Positions 43,722 to 53,500 of a stretch of DNA of 64,000 nucleotides are shown in pieces. The stretch spans positions 43,600 through 107,599 of the forward strand of contig CALXBD010000151.1 of the NCBI GenBank assembly GCA_944386445.1, written 5' to 3'. The notes below the pieces were generated by a model, which was not told the DNA's origin, did no database searches, and saw only the letters and a program-made list of their open reading frames with translations. The DNA comes from an uncultured Clostridia bacterium (lineage in GTDB: Bacteria; Bacillota; Clostridia; Oscillospirales; Ruminococcaceae). The position numbers were made by a program, and so were the translations under genes. The stretch's first letter is position 1, and every line of letters begins with the position of its first letter.

Positions 43722-44945
43722 TTATTGCAGTTCTTCCGGATGCATCCATCCGCTGATCAGATAGACCGGATTTTGGCCCATCATCAGGTGATACCTTCCG
43801 GCTTCTTTAGCCCGAGCCGCTGTAATTTGAGAGATTTCCATCTCTGTCAGTGGAAATTTGGCAAAACAGTCAACGGCTTCTGCCAAAGTTTCCAGAGTAA
43901 TCGCACTGACAACAACACGGGCAGCAGGATTCTTTTGCTGAATAGTTTTGAAAATCCCCTGCATGTTCCCGGAACTTCCTCCAATAAACACAGCGTCCGG
44001 CGGCGGTAGCTCTTCCAAAGCTTCCGGGGCAGTTCCTTCTACGGGAATCAGGTTCCATGCCCCGAATTTTTCCCGATTCCGGCAGATAAGCTCCACCGCT
44101 TCCGGCTTCTGTTCTACTGCCCAGATTGTCCCGCCGGGATTTGACAAAGCAGCTTCCACTGAAACGGAACCGGTGCCGGCGCCTACGTCCCAAACGGTTC
44201 CTCCAGCAGGTACCCGCAGCAGAGAAACTGCTGTACAACGTACCTCAAATTTAGTCATAGGCACCTTTTCCCGTAGAAACGCTTCATCAGGGATACCATG
44301 AGTGCTATGTTCCGGCTCCATCGGACGAGGATTCTCCACCAGCATAACTGCTAGCGAAGAAAATAGTTTCTTGGAAAATTCTGCTGCCGTCCCCGAAAGA
44401 ATCTGCTCATCGGGGTAGGATAGATTTTCTCCCGTGTACACCATCAGATCTCCCAGTCCGGCATCGGTAAGCTCCCGGCAAAGAGCCTGTACCGGACGGT
44501 CACCGCCTGTCAGAAGAAAGGTTTTCCGGCAGGTGCGGACAGTGGGCAGGATCGGTTCTGCCCGGCCATGGGCGCTGACCCACCGGACGTCATCCCAACT
44601 CACTCCCAGGCGGGCACAGAAATAAACCAGGGAACTAATCCCCGGAATCAGTCTGACATCCCAACCATCTAGTTTGGGAATAAGCTTTTTGGTTCCGCTG
44701 AAAAATCCAACATCTCCCGACATCAATATGGAAATTTTTTCAAATTCCGGATGTTCGCTGGCAATGCGACATATTTCTTCCGGCAAAATTGCAGCAAAAC
44801 AGGGCTTTCCTAATTGCAGAAATGGTTCCAGCATCCGGGATGCTCCAATCAGTGCATCAGCATTTTCAATGGCTTTTTGCGCTTCAACCGTCATGGTGTC
44901 TGGATTTCCCATTCCGATCCCAACGATACGGATTGTTCGTTTCAA
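43722..44945 (-). CDS. cbiET: CbiE-CbiT fusion: precorrin-6Y C5,15-methyltransferase (decarboxylating)
   Basis: A 407-residue fusion equivalent to CobL. Residues 1 to about 200 are a tetrapyrrole methylase (RIVGIGMGNPDTMTVEAQKAI, ILMSGDVGFFSG, LIPGISSLVYFCARLG); residues about 215-400 are the CbiT methyltransferase/decarboxylase (TKFEVRCTAVSLLRVPAGGTVWDVGAGTGSVSVEAA). It adds the C5 and C15 methyl groups and removes the C12 acetate carboxyl. It overlaps cbiD by 4 bases. Confidence 0.94.
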   Translation of the reverse strand: MKRTIRIVGIGMGNPDTMTVEAQKAIENADALIGASRMLEPFLQLGKPCFAAILPEEICRIASEHPEFEKISILMSGDVGFFSGTKKLIPKLDGWDVRLIPGISSLVYFCARLGVSWDDVRWVSAHGRAEPILPTVRTCRKTFLLTGGDRPVQALCRELTDAGLGDLMVYTGENLSYPDEQILSGTAAEFSKKLFSSLAVMLVENPRPMEPEHSTHGIPDEAFLREKVPMTKFEVRCTAVSLLRVPAGGTVWDVGAGTGSVSVEAALSNPGGTIWAVEQKPEAVELICRNREKFGAWNLIPVEGTAPEALEELPPPDAVFIGGSSGNMQGIFKTIQQKNPAARVVVSAITLETLAEAVDCFAKFPLTEMEISQITAARAKEAGRYHLMMGQNPVYLISGWMHPEELQ

Positions 44946-46090
44946 ATCAAAAAACCTCCCTCGCCTGATGGGAACAGCGTTTCTGCTCCTTCTGTTTTTC
45001 CAAGTAAGCCATGCCGGTTGGAAAAGACAACCGCTCCTACCTCATAGTCCCCGTGAGAGCGGGCCTTCAAATGAAATTCAATCTTTTTCATAACAGATTT
45101 CAATACCGCTTCCCGAAGGCCGGCCTGTTCCAGTAAATCCAATGCATCGTCTGTGGTGATACACTCCATCAGTCTGGATGCAGTCTTACTATCCGCTCCG
45201 CAAAGCGCTGCGTGAGCAGTGAGAATTTCCATCCGGCCATCGGCATACCGGGAATGGGTATTCATAATCCCCGCAGCTAACTTGACGAATTTCCCGATGT
45301 GGCCAATTAGCAGCACCTTCCGGAATCCAAGTTCTGCTGCCATATCCAGGGTTTCCCCTACAAAATTGCTGCACTTAACCGTTTCAGGCCAGGGCTTCCC
45401 CAAAAGGTCTTTGAGAAAATCTTCCCCATAATTACCAGGGGTCACGATCAGTTCCCTGCGGCCTGCCGCAGCCAAAATTTTCATTTCCGCACGGATGGAT
45501 TCCACCAGAGCAGCTTCGCTCATAGGCTCCACAATACCGCTGGTTCCCAGCACTGACAATCCTCCTACGATTCCCAGTCGGGGATTAAATGTTCGCTGTG
45601 CTAAGCGCTCCCCTTCCGGAATCGAAATTGTTACCAATACGCCGGCGGAGACTCCTGCTTCTTGCTGCATAGCGGAAACTGCTGCGGTAATCATCTCCCG
45701 AGGAACCCGGTTGATAGCAGGAGCGCCTACCGGGCATTCCAAGCCCGGACGGGTAACTCTTCCGACACCTTGTCCGCCTTCCAGCCGGATTCCCTCGCCG
45801 TCGGAGAACTCTACACGGACATAAATAAGAATTCCATTGGTGATATCCGGATCATCCCCACTGTCTTTCCGTATTGCGCAGGAGACCCATCCATCTCCCC
45901 GGGTCACGTCCTCCACCGTCAGCTCCAACAGGATTCCTTTGGGGGTCATTAGCTGTACGGAAGAAATTGCATTCCCTTCAAAAAGCATCCCTGCGGCAGC
46001 TTTGGCGGCGGCGGCTGCGCAGGACCCAGTTGTATATCCCATCCGCAGCTGTTTGCCATCTTTCCGGCAGAATTCCTCCAGCTTAGCCAC
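44942..46090 (-). CDS. cbiD: Cobalt-precorrin-5B C1-methyltransferase
   Basis: A 382-residue protein with the CbiD N-terminus RMGYTTGSCAAAAAKAAAGMLF and the conserved VPREMI, LGIVGGLSVLGTSGIVEPMSEAAL and RKVLLIGHIGKFVKLAAGIMNTHSRYADGR segments. CbiD marks the anaerobic (early cobalt insertion) route. It overlaps cbiH by 8 bases and cbiET by 4. Confidence 0.96.
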   Translation of the reverse strand: MAKLEEFCRKDGKQLRMGYTTGSCAAAAAKAAAGMLFEGNAISSVQLMTPKGILLELTVEDVTRGDGWVSCAIRKDSGDDPDITNGILIYVRVEFSDGEGIRLEGGQGVGRVTRPGLECPVGAPAINRVPREMITAAVSAMQQEAGVSAGVLVTISIPEGERLAQRTFNPRLGIVGGLSVLGTSGIVEPMSEAALVESIRAEMKILAAAGRRELIVTPGNYGEDFLKDLLGKPWPETVKCSNFVGETLDMAAELGFRKVLLIGHIGKFVKLAAGIMNTHSRYADGRMEILTAHAALCGADSKTASRLMECITTDDALDLLEQAGLREAVLKSVMKKIEFHLKARSHGDYEVGAVVFSNRHGLLGKTEGAETLFPSGEGGFLI

Positions 46091-46844
46091 GGCGGTTTTC
46101 CCCCGTCATTTTTCGCTCGTACCCTCTGGGAGTAATCAGTCGCCCGTCTGCAATACGGGTAGAACAATTTCCTACAAAGACAGTGGTAAACATATCTACC
46201 TTTTCGTTGCGAAGTTCCGCCAAGGTTAAGACTTTTGCTTCCTGGCCTTCCCGGCCGATATTCCGAACCCATCCGCAAGCATTCTCCGGCTTTCTGCTTT
46301 CCAAAAGGATATCACATGCCCGGGCCAGATAGTCTGCCCGTTTCTTGCTGGAAGGATTATAAATGCAGATTGCAAAATCCGCTTCCCCGGCAGCACGAAG
46401 CCGCTTTTCAATGGTCTCCCATGGGGTAAGCAGGTCACTGAGAGAGATCACAGCAAAATCGTGGATCAGCGGTGCTCCTAGCACTGCGGCTCCGCTTAAA
46501 GCGGCGGTAATTCCGGGTACAATGACGATTTCCAAAGGGGATTTTTCCCCTGCAATTTCATAAATCAGTCCGGCCATGCCATAGACGCCGGCATCGCCGC
46601 TGCACACCATTGCCACTGTCCGTCCGGCCAGAGCCGCCTCCACAGCCATCCGGCACCGGTCAATTTCCTGGGTCATAGGCGTGGTAAGGACTTCCTTATC
46701 CGGATAATCCGCACGGATCAGGTCTATATAAACAGTATATCCGCAAAGCAGGTCCGCGTCCAACAGCGCCTCCTGCGCCTGAACGGTCATGTATTCCCGT
46801 CCGCCGGGGCCCAGCCCGACAACATACAGTTTCCCCATGGTCAT
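46083..46844 (-). CDS. cbiH: Cobalt-precorrin-3 C17-methyltransferase
   Basis: A 253-residue tetrapyrrole methylase with YVVGLGPGGREYMTVQAQEALLDADLLCGYTVYIDLI, VCSGDAGVYGMAGLIYEI, VPGITAALSGAAVLGAPL and FAICIYNPSSKKR, the last typical of CobJ/CbiH. It contracts the ring while methylating C17. cbiG, the partner that opens the lactone, is directly upstream. Confidence 0.94.
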   Translation of the reverse strand: MTMGKLYVVGLGPGGREYMTVQAQEALLDADLLCGYTVYIDLIRADYPDKEVLTTPMTQEIDRCRMAVEAALAGRTVAMVCSGDAGVYGMAGLIYEIAGEKSPLEIVIVPGITAALSGAAVLGAPLIHDFAVISLSDLLTPWETIEKRLRAAGEADFAICIYNPSSKKRADYLARACDILLESRKPENACGWVRNIGREGQEAKVLTLAELRNEKVDMFTTVFVGNCSTRIADGRLITPRGYERKMTGENRRG

Positions 46845-46857
46845 ATTCCTTTCAAAG

Positions 46858-47856
46858 TTAGAATTTCAGCTGGATATCACCGATAGCAACGGCCATGGTG
46901 ACCCCATTTCCGGCTCGTTTAGGTATGAGAATCCTGCCATTGCTGCCCCAGACAGCGCTGCGTTCGCAGACATTCTCCACACCTGTTACGCTTTTTACAA
47001 AGGCTGACGCTGAAAAAGTTCCCGGGACTGCGGCCAGTTGCTGCGACGAGGCTGTGACAAAGGGAAGTTTGTGGCTTTGACAGAATGTGACCAGCCCCGG
47101 TTCCCCTGCTTTCAAATCTATACTGCACACCTTGACAAAAGCATGGGCGGAAAGACATTCCTCATTCAGCAACAGGGAGAATGCCTCTTCCAGGGCCTGC
47201 ACGGAAATTCCCTTCCGGCAGCCGACCCCTAACACCAAGATCGGTGGCACAATCCATAATGCATTCTCATTGGGGCGCCGGACAGAAACAGCTGCTTGCG
47301 AAGATTCATTTGCCCTGAAAAAACCTTTGGGCAATTCTCCGCAAATTTCAAATTCTGTCTGCAGCCCAATGAGATTTCCATCCAGCAAATGACCGCTGAC
47401 CATTTTGATTTTTTCGGGGTTTTCGATGAAAAAGCCATGTTCTGCCGCCCAGGTGTCGATCGCAAACAACTTATGACCGTCGGTGGCTGTGGTGATGACC
47501 GGTTCCGCGCCTGTCAGGGCGCTAATCCGTCTGGCCAGACGGTTGGCGCCCCCCACGTGGCCGGAAAGAAGGGAAATCACATATTTTCCCTGATCGTCGA
47601 TGACCAATACTGCCGGGTCGCTGAGCTTAGAAGTCAGATGGGGAGCAATACTCCGGACGGCAATGCCGCAAGCACCCACAAAAATCAGCGCATCCGCTTT
47701 TGGAAAACACTCGGCTACCCAATCGGCCGCTTTAACGCCATTGATTCCTCGGCCGGGACAAAAGCGGGCTTCAAAGCCTTCCGCCTGCAGCAACACACTG
47801 AGATGTTCCGCCAAAGCGCACCCGTCGGCGGTATAAGCTGTCAATTCGATCCGCAT
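46858..47856 (-). CDS. cbiG: Cobalt-precorrin-5A hydrolase
   Basis: A 332-residue protein with an N-terminal CbiG domain (FVGACGIAVRSIAPHLTSKLSDPAVLVIDDQGKYVISLLSGHVGGANRLARRISALTGAEPVITTATD) and a C-terminal domain (LGVGCRKGISVQALEEAF). It removes the acetaldehyde fragment after ring contraction and occurs only in the anaerobic pathway. It overlaps cbiF by 16 bases. Confidence 0.95.
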   Translation of the reverse strand: MRIELTAYTADGCALAEHLSVLLQAEGFEARFCPGRGINGVKAADWVAECFPKADALIFVGACGIAVRSIAPHLTSKLSDPAVLVIDDQGKYVISLLSGHVGGANRLARRISALTGAEPVITTATDGHKLFAIDTWAAEHGFFIENPEKIKMVSGHLLDGNLIGLQTEFEICGELPKGFFRANESSQAAVSVRRPNENALWIVPPILVLGVGCRKGISVQALEEAFSLLLNEECLSAHAFVKVCSIDLKAGEPGLVTFCQSHKLPFVTASSQQLAAVPGTFSASAFVKSVTGVENVCERSAVWGSNGRILIPKRAGNGVTMAVAIGDIQLKF

Positions 47857-48611
47857 TGGTCCGTTCCCTGTCGGAATTCCGTAGAAAATCCGGGATCATA
47901 GAGCTTAGAACGTTCTTTGGTTCCATTGAGGAAATCTCCCACCAGAATCAAGGCCGTCTTGGTGATTTGGTTGTCCGCAGCCGCTGCGGCAAGGGTTTCA
48001 ACTGTGCAGAAAACTTTCTTTTCATCAGGCCAGCTGGCTTTATAGACAATTGCAGCCGGCGTTTGAGGAGGATACCCCCCTGCAATCAGCTCCTGTGAAA
48101 GCCCTTCCAGAAGCCCTGTACTCAAAAAGACCACCATGGTACTCTGATGGGCTGCTAGGCTGCGAATTTTTTCTCGTTCCGGTACCGGAGTACGTCCTTC
48201 CATTCGGGTAATTATAACGGTCTGGCTGACTCCCGGAAGGGTATACTCCGCATTGATGGCAGCGGCAGCTCCGCAGAAGCTGGAGACACCCGGTACAACT
48301 TCATAAGAAATTCCTGCTTGATCGAGTCCGTCCATCTGCTCCCGAATCGCCCCATACAGGCAAGGATCCCCCGTATGCAGTCGGACAACGGATTTTCCTG
48401 CCTGCTCCGCATCAATCATGATCTCCAGCACTTCTTCCAAGGTCATTTTAGCGCTGTTCCAAACCTGACAGCCTTCCTTGCGACTATCCAGTAAAGCAGG
48501 ATTTACCAAGCTGCCGGCGTAGATAATTACATCGGCTTCCGCAAGTTTTCTGGCTCCTCTTAGCGTAATCAGATCCGGAGCGCCGCTGCCTGCTCCTACA
48601 AATGTTACCAT
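47841..48611 (-). CDS. cbiF: Cobalt-precorrin-4 C11-methyltransferase
   Basis: A 256-residue tetrapyrrole methylase: VTFVGAGSGAPDLITLRGARKLAEADVIIYAGSLV, VRLHTGDPCLYGAIREQMDGLDQ, VPGVSSFCGAAAAINAEYTLPGVSQTVIITRMEGRTPVP, which identify CobM/CbiF. The overlap with cbiG indicates coupled translation. Confidence 0.95.
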   Translation of the reverse strand: MVTFVGAGSGAPDLITLRGARKLAEADVIIYAGSLVNPALLDSRKEGCQVWNSAKMTLEEVLEIMIDAEQAGKSVVRLHTGDPCLYGAIREQMDGLDQAGISYEVVPGVSSFCGAAAAINAEYTLPGVSQTVIITRMEGRTPVPEREKIRSLAAHQSTMVVFLSTGLLEGLSQELIAGGYPPQTPAAIVYKASWPDEKKVFCTVETLAAAAADNQITKTALILVGDFLNGTKERSKLYDPGFSTEFRQGTDQCGSN

Positions 48612-48623
48612 TAGCTTCCCTCC

Positions 48624-49313
48624 TTATGCCTTGACCAGGATCGTCGTAAAATACCCGGTTTCATCACCGGATTCCTCCAACTTCTCAAAGACCTTTTGAT
48701 TCGGAAGCCCGCAATTCTGCACCATAGAAGCTTTTTCCAAAAGTCCTGCATCTTTCAAGGCTTGCCGAACGGCAGGCAGTGCTTTCCCGCTCTTCATCAG
48801 CACTTTGCTGCCTGGAAACGCCAGGCTTTCTGCTAATCCCTCATGACTGGCGGGAATGATGTGCAACTGCTTTCCCATCTCTGTCAATCCCGTATTCAAC
48901 TCCGCTGCTACAGCGCAAAAGCTAGGCACACCCGGAATTACTACTGTTTCATATCCCCGCTGCCGAAGAATATCATGGATATAACTAAAGGTCGAATAAA
49001 TGGACACATCTCCGAGATTCAGCATCCCGACATCCTCTCCGTTGTCCAGATAGACCGCAATGGAGTCCGCCACTTCTTCATGGCTCTTCCGAAGTGCTTC
49101 CGGATCCCGGGTCATAAGAAAGTTCAGTGGAAGAATCGTCTTCCCAGTCAAGTCCACTGCTGCTTCGGCAATGCGCAGAGCCAGCATATTTTCCCCCTTG
49201 GTCTGAGGAGTTGCCAATACTTGGCAGTCCCGAATACGTTCTACGGCCTTGATCGTAAGTAGCTGAGGATCTCCGGGGCCTACGCTGATCCCATAAAAAG
49301 TTCCTTTTTTCAT
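48624..49313 (-). CDS. cbiL: Cobalt-precorrin-2 C20-methyltransferase
   Basis: A 229-residue tetrapyrrole methylase: FYGISVGPGDPQLLTIKAVERIRDCQVLATPQT, LNLGDVSIYSTFSYIHDILRQRGYETVVIPGVPSFCAVAAEL. The GDVSIYST segment is typical of CobI/CbiL. Its ATG overlaps the cbiK stop by 4 bases. Confidence 0.94.
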   Translation of the reverse strand: MKKGTFYGISVGPGDPQLLTIKAVERIRDCQVLATPQTKGENMLALRIAEAAVDLTGKTILPLNFLMTRDPEALRKSHEEVADSIAVYLDNGEDVGMLNLGDVSIYSTFSYIHDILRQRGYETVVIPGVPSFCAVAAELNTGLTEMGKQLHIIPASHEGLAESLAFPGSKVLMKSGKALPAVRQALKDAGLLEKASMVQNCGLPNQKVFEKLEESGDETGYFTTILVKA

Positions 49314-50101
49314 ACCTTGTCCTCTCCTTCTCCGATGGCCTCCCTGATATGTCTCAGATATAACTTCTGAATCTCCGGATACTCTCCCAACCCCCGTAGA
49401 ACGGTCTTTACCTGATACCCATCAGCAAGCAGCAGTGATTTCCAGCTATCTTTCCCGTCACCATTCATGTCATTGATTGCATGGTCACCAGCTACCAGCA
49501 TCATAGGAGTTACTATAACTCTTTTGACTCCCAGCTGCTTTAATTCTTTCCGAATTACTTCAATATCCGGATATCCCTCCACTGTGCCAATGAGGATTCG
49601 TTCCATCCCCATTTCCTTCAAAAGGTAATTCATCGCCGGATAGACCGCATTGGCAAAATGGGGCGTCCCGTGTCCCATCAGCACCAAAGCAGCATCTGAA
49701 TCCCTAGGAAATTCCCGATCATAAAACCGACATACCTCCCGCATATCCTCAGTGGATGCCAGCAGTGGTTTTCCTATGGAGAAATTCTTAAAATACTGAC
49801 GGTACGGCTCCGCTAAGCCCCGTAATTTATCATATTCCTCACCACAGATCAGATGGGAAGGCTGAACAATCACATCGGTAAACTCTTCTGTGAGAAGATC
49901 TTCCAAGGCTTCGGGAACGGATGCAATTGTAATTCCCTGATTCTTCAGGATCCGCAGAATCATTCCGCTTGTAAAAGCTCTTCGCATCTCCCAACCCGGG
50001 AAAGCGGCCTGCGCTTCCTTTTCTACTGCCAGGATATTTTTTTGGAGGGTATCCAGGTGGCTGGTCCCAAAATGTGTCAGCAGGATTGCCTTTTTTTCCA
50101 T
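49310..50101 (-). CDS. cbiK: Sirohydrochlorin cobaltochelatase
   Basis: A 263-residue type II chelatase: KKAILLTHFGTSHLDTLQKNILAVEKEAQAAFPGWEMRRAFTSGMILRIL, with metal-site histidines in LMGHGTPHFANAVYPAMNYLL and MLVAGDHAINDMNGD. It inserts Co2+ into sirohydrochlorin before the C20 methylation. It is the first gene of the operon, 36 bases after the riboswitch-controlled terminator, with GGAAGGAAGG before the ATG. Confidence 0.95.
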   Translation of the reverse strand: MEKKAILLTHFGTSHLDTLQKNILAVEKEAQAAFPGWEMRRAFTSGMILRILKNQGITIASVPEALEDLLTEEFTDVIVQPSHLICGEEYDKLRGLAEPYRQYFKNFSIGKPLLASTEDMREVCRFYDREFPRDSDAALVLMGHGTPHFANAVYPAMNYLLKEMGMERILIGTVEGYPDIEVIRKELKQLGVKRVIVTPMMLVAGDHAINDMNGDGKDSWKSLLLADGYQVKTVLRGLGEYPEIQKLYLRHIREAIGEGEDKV

Positions 50102-50136
50102 CCGTTGTTCCTTCCTTCCCAGGAGCTTTCAGCCAT

Positions 50137-50168
50137 AAAAAAGCGCCCTCTTCCTATGAAGAAAGCGC
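50137..50168 (-). terminator. Riboswitch-controlled terminator in the cobalamin leader
   Basis: On the minus strand GCGC-CTTC / GAAG-GCGC stems (50168-50143) with TTTTTT at 50142-50137, between the cobalamin aptamer and cbiK; the expression platform. Confidence 0.85.
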
Positions 50169-50231
50169 AGCAGACACAATTACACCTAATTCAGGCCATA
50201 AGCTCCGCTGCACCTGCCAAATTGTCCGTCA

Positions 50232-50410
50232 GCTTGTGCAACCTCATCTTCCGGCAGGTCTTCTGGCTCCAGAATCGATGCAAACTCCGGCCTTCCCATA
50301 GCATTACCACAGTGGCTTTTTAAGGAGCTGCTCCTCTGTTACAGCGGCGGTCCCGCGTAGGATTTTCACCTATCTTCCCTATTCTCACCGGCTTTCCCGG
50401 TGCACCGCAG
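50232..50410 (-). ncRNA. Cobalamin riboswitch
   Basis: The minus-strand leader carries the B12 box GCCAGAAGACCTGCC (50267-50253), the AGCCACTG element (50317-50310) and the 5' GCGGTGCACCGGGAAAGCCGGTGAGAA-type P3 region, with P1 pairing GTGCA (50404-50400) to TGCAC (50240-50236). Adenosylcobalamin binding would favour the downstream terminator and switch off the cbi-hem operon. Confidence 0.93.
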
Positions 50411-50423
50411 ATGTGTCATATTT

Positions 50424-50452
50424 ATTGTAAACAAATCACATTCAAATTGCAA
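50424..50452 (-). promoter_or_regulatory. Promoter of the cobalamin/haem operon
   Basis: Minus-strand TTGCAA (50452-50447), 17-nt spacer, TACAAT (50429-50424), placing the start of transcription just before the riboswitch. Confidence 0.7.
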
Positions 50453-50502
50453 GAGGGTTTGTCTGTTTTTTCTCTCTACAGTCCAATTTCTGAAAATTTT
50501 TA

Positions 50503-50537
50503 AAAAATTGGGCAGCCGGTAAATCAACGGCCGCCCA
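50503..50537 (-). terminator. Intrinsic terminator after the GH106-like gene
   Basis: A 9-bp stem containing one G-U pair (50537-50529 with 50519-50511), followed on the minus strand by AATTTTTT. Confidence 0.85.
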
Positions 50538-50544
50538 AAAGCAA

Positions 50545-53500
50545 CTAATCCATTTTGCGAATGATAGGAGAAGACAGAATGCCGGTCGTGAAAAGCCGAT
50601 AGCTGTCAGACCATTGATCCCCAGTTGTACGCCAGCTGTCAGGTCCCAACCAGTTATTGCGCTCATCGATCCTATGCAAAGCGCCAAAGCTGTTGGCACG
50701 GTTTCCAAAAAGTGTAATATCCAGAATTCCGTCCTTCGGGGCGCTTATTACAGCGGTATATGGCGCAAATACAATCTTCTTTTGTTCTCCCTCTGAAGAT
50801 ACTTTAACCAGTGCGCCTCTGTAATGCGGAATATGTACTTCCAGCTGACCTGAGGTTTCCCCTGTCGGGACTTTGTAATGGACATTTCCGCCATAGAATG
50901 GCAATCCTTGCCCCGTAATGTCTCCAAATCCCAATTCCCGAACTGGTTCTGTAACAACTGCTTCTCTGCCGCGAACTCTTACCCCAAAATCTCCAAGAAC
51001 GTAGCACCATTCCAAGTTGGCTCGTTTTCCGAAAGGAACTTCCAGTTCCAATACATTGGATCCTTTCCGGATCTTCCCAATCGAAACAGTCTTAATTGAT
51101 TTGTCTACATACCATCCGGTAAGAACAGAAGGAATTTTCTCGCCGTTAAAGACAATTTTAACGCGTTCCGCATCCTCCAAAGCAAGCTGAACCGGTTCCG
51201 TTTCCACAAGGCTTTCAAAGGTCATCTTGAGTTTGGCAGTATGCTCAAAAGGCTCTTCAGGGATTGTCCAGGGCTGTGCAACGGCATCTTGGCGACTGGG
51301 ATATCCCAACATCTTACGTAGATGGTTATCCGCTCGAAGAATTTCCTCTGCTGGAGCGTATTCTCCGTCGTCCAAGGCATATTCTGCCTGATCCAGCAGC
51401 AAAACATTTGGCTCTTCCAACGTAATCGGCACGACTTTAGGCAAAGTCAGCGGAGCAGAAACATGATGGCATTCCGTCGCACCGATGAAAACAGATTTTG
51501 GTGTTGTCAACTGGAGCAGAAGGCTGTCATGATTATGGAACACACACTTCAAAACTGTTTTATTTTCGCGAAATGTGACAGCTAAAGGAGCGGTTTTCCC
51601 TGTTAAAGTATCATAACGGGTTACAGACCAGTTGCCGGCCAGCGTGATTTGGATTTCTTGAGGCATATCGTTGTCTTTAAACCGAGGCTCCTTGCCATGA
51701 GCGATGAATAGCCATCGGCAATTCTGATCTTGTCGCAGCTGATAGATCAAATCATCATTCAAAGCCCCATTATTTTCACGAAATTCCACTTCCCGGACAT
51801 TTTCCAAAGCCTTCAGCAAAGCCGCTCTGGAAAACGGAAGCTGTTCTGATTTTTCATAAAGTTCACCGGGCTTTTCGCTTTCTACCGCATCCATATAAGC
51901 AGGTGCTTTTCCGAGAAAGATCAGCCTGCCCCCCTGTTTGCGGAACTTTTTCAGCCGCTTAACAGTTGTTGAACGCAAAGTCTCGCACCCAGGAACAACG
52001 ACCACGTCATATTCCATTTCCCCCACTTTTAGCGGTACAGATGCTTCCTCGCATTGTTCCGGCAGCAGGGATTCACAAATGTAGTCAAAATCTATTCCGC
52101 CAAAGAGCAGCCACTGGGCAACGTTATGGAAGTTGGTGTCCAGTTCGTCCCGTACTGCTAAGGTCTGCTGGGAAGGTCCCCAATGCAGCCAGTAACTTTC
52201 GATGGGATGGATCACACCTACTCGAACCACCGGTTTTCCTCTGGTAAGGGCAGTATTGACACGGGCAAAATGATCTTCAATGTAAGAATATTCTCTGAAC
52301 CACGGTGATTGATAGTTGATAGAGGCTGGATAATCACGTTTCGCTTCACCGCCCATGGAAACCCATGACAGATGCGGTACCCGAAGTGTCACTCCCAGTG
52401 CAGCCTGCCAGTCACCCTGCATTTTATGCCCCCGGAAGTCAAATTGCCATCCGGTAACGCCATACAACTCCGACATGACGCCTTCTCTTCCAAACTGATG
52501 GGCAGCAGACTGAGCCTGTTTGGCGGTTGTATATTCGTAGTTATTGCAAAGCATATCGATTCCAGGCAACTGGAACGAACGATAAGCGCGCATCGCTTCT
52601 CCTACGCTTGCAGTCTGGCTGTATAAACTTTCCTCTGCCAACACATGTCCGGTCAGCATCAAATGGTGTTCCGCGCACCAGTTTCCGCAGTTATCTGCAA
52701 AAGCTTCCGTAAATCGTTCTGTAACATGATCATGATAATGGTACCGGATAACAGAAACTTTTCCATCCGGCAGTTCCCAAAACAGCTGCGGAAGATTTTC
52801 CAGCAGATTCTCCCCGTAAGTCTCCTGAAATGTTTCCGCCAAATCGTCTGTCCATGGCAACATAATTGTCTGTTTTTCTTCCGGATATGATAGAGTTCCC
52901 TTCCAGGAAAATTGAGGTTCATCGGTAAAAATGGAAGGAGCCGTTTTACCGAATTCCTCTCCGATGGATTCCCGATAGGTTTCATATGTAACCTGAATAA
53001 ACTGGTCAATTGCCTTTTTATTCAGAGTGTCCACATACGTCTCATTGTTATACCATGGACTTTCATCCATTGTTTTCAAACTTGCGAACCATTTCACTCC
53101 GGCTGCTGCCTGCTCTGCGGAGATCATTTTGTATTTTTTCAGACACCCGTTTTCGTCTAGCTCAATATCATAACAGCCCAGCAGAACTTCATGTTCAGCC
53201 ATCTCATGGGCTTCCGGCGTGAAATTAAGATATCTCTGGCGGTATTCTGGATTCTTTGTTACCAATCCGCCCGCTGCTCCGGAAGGCCAACGATCCTCAT
53301 CATACAAATAAGAGTACATCTGTTCCTGTCGTGCTTTATCCACACAGGCGCGTACTAATTGCATATGTTCAGGAGATAAATAGGTAGTTGCAAAACCGGT
53401 CCTGGGATGCATATGGAATCCGCCAAATCCCATCTCTTTCAGGACCTCGATCTGTTCTGTCAGCAATTCCCGTGTCAATTTGCAATTCCAGGCCCAGAAT

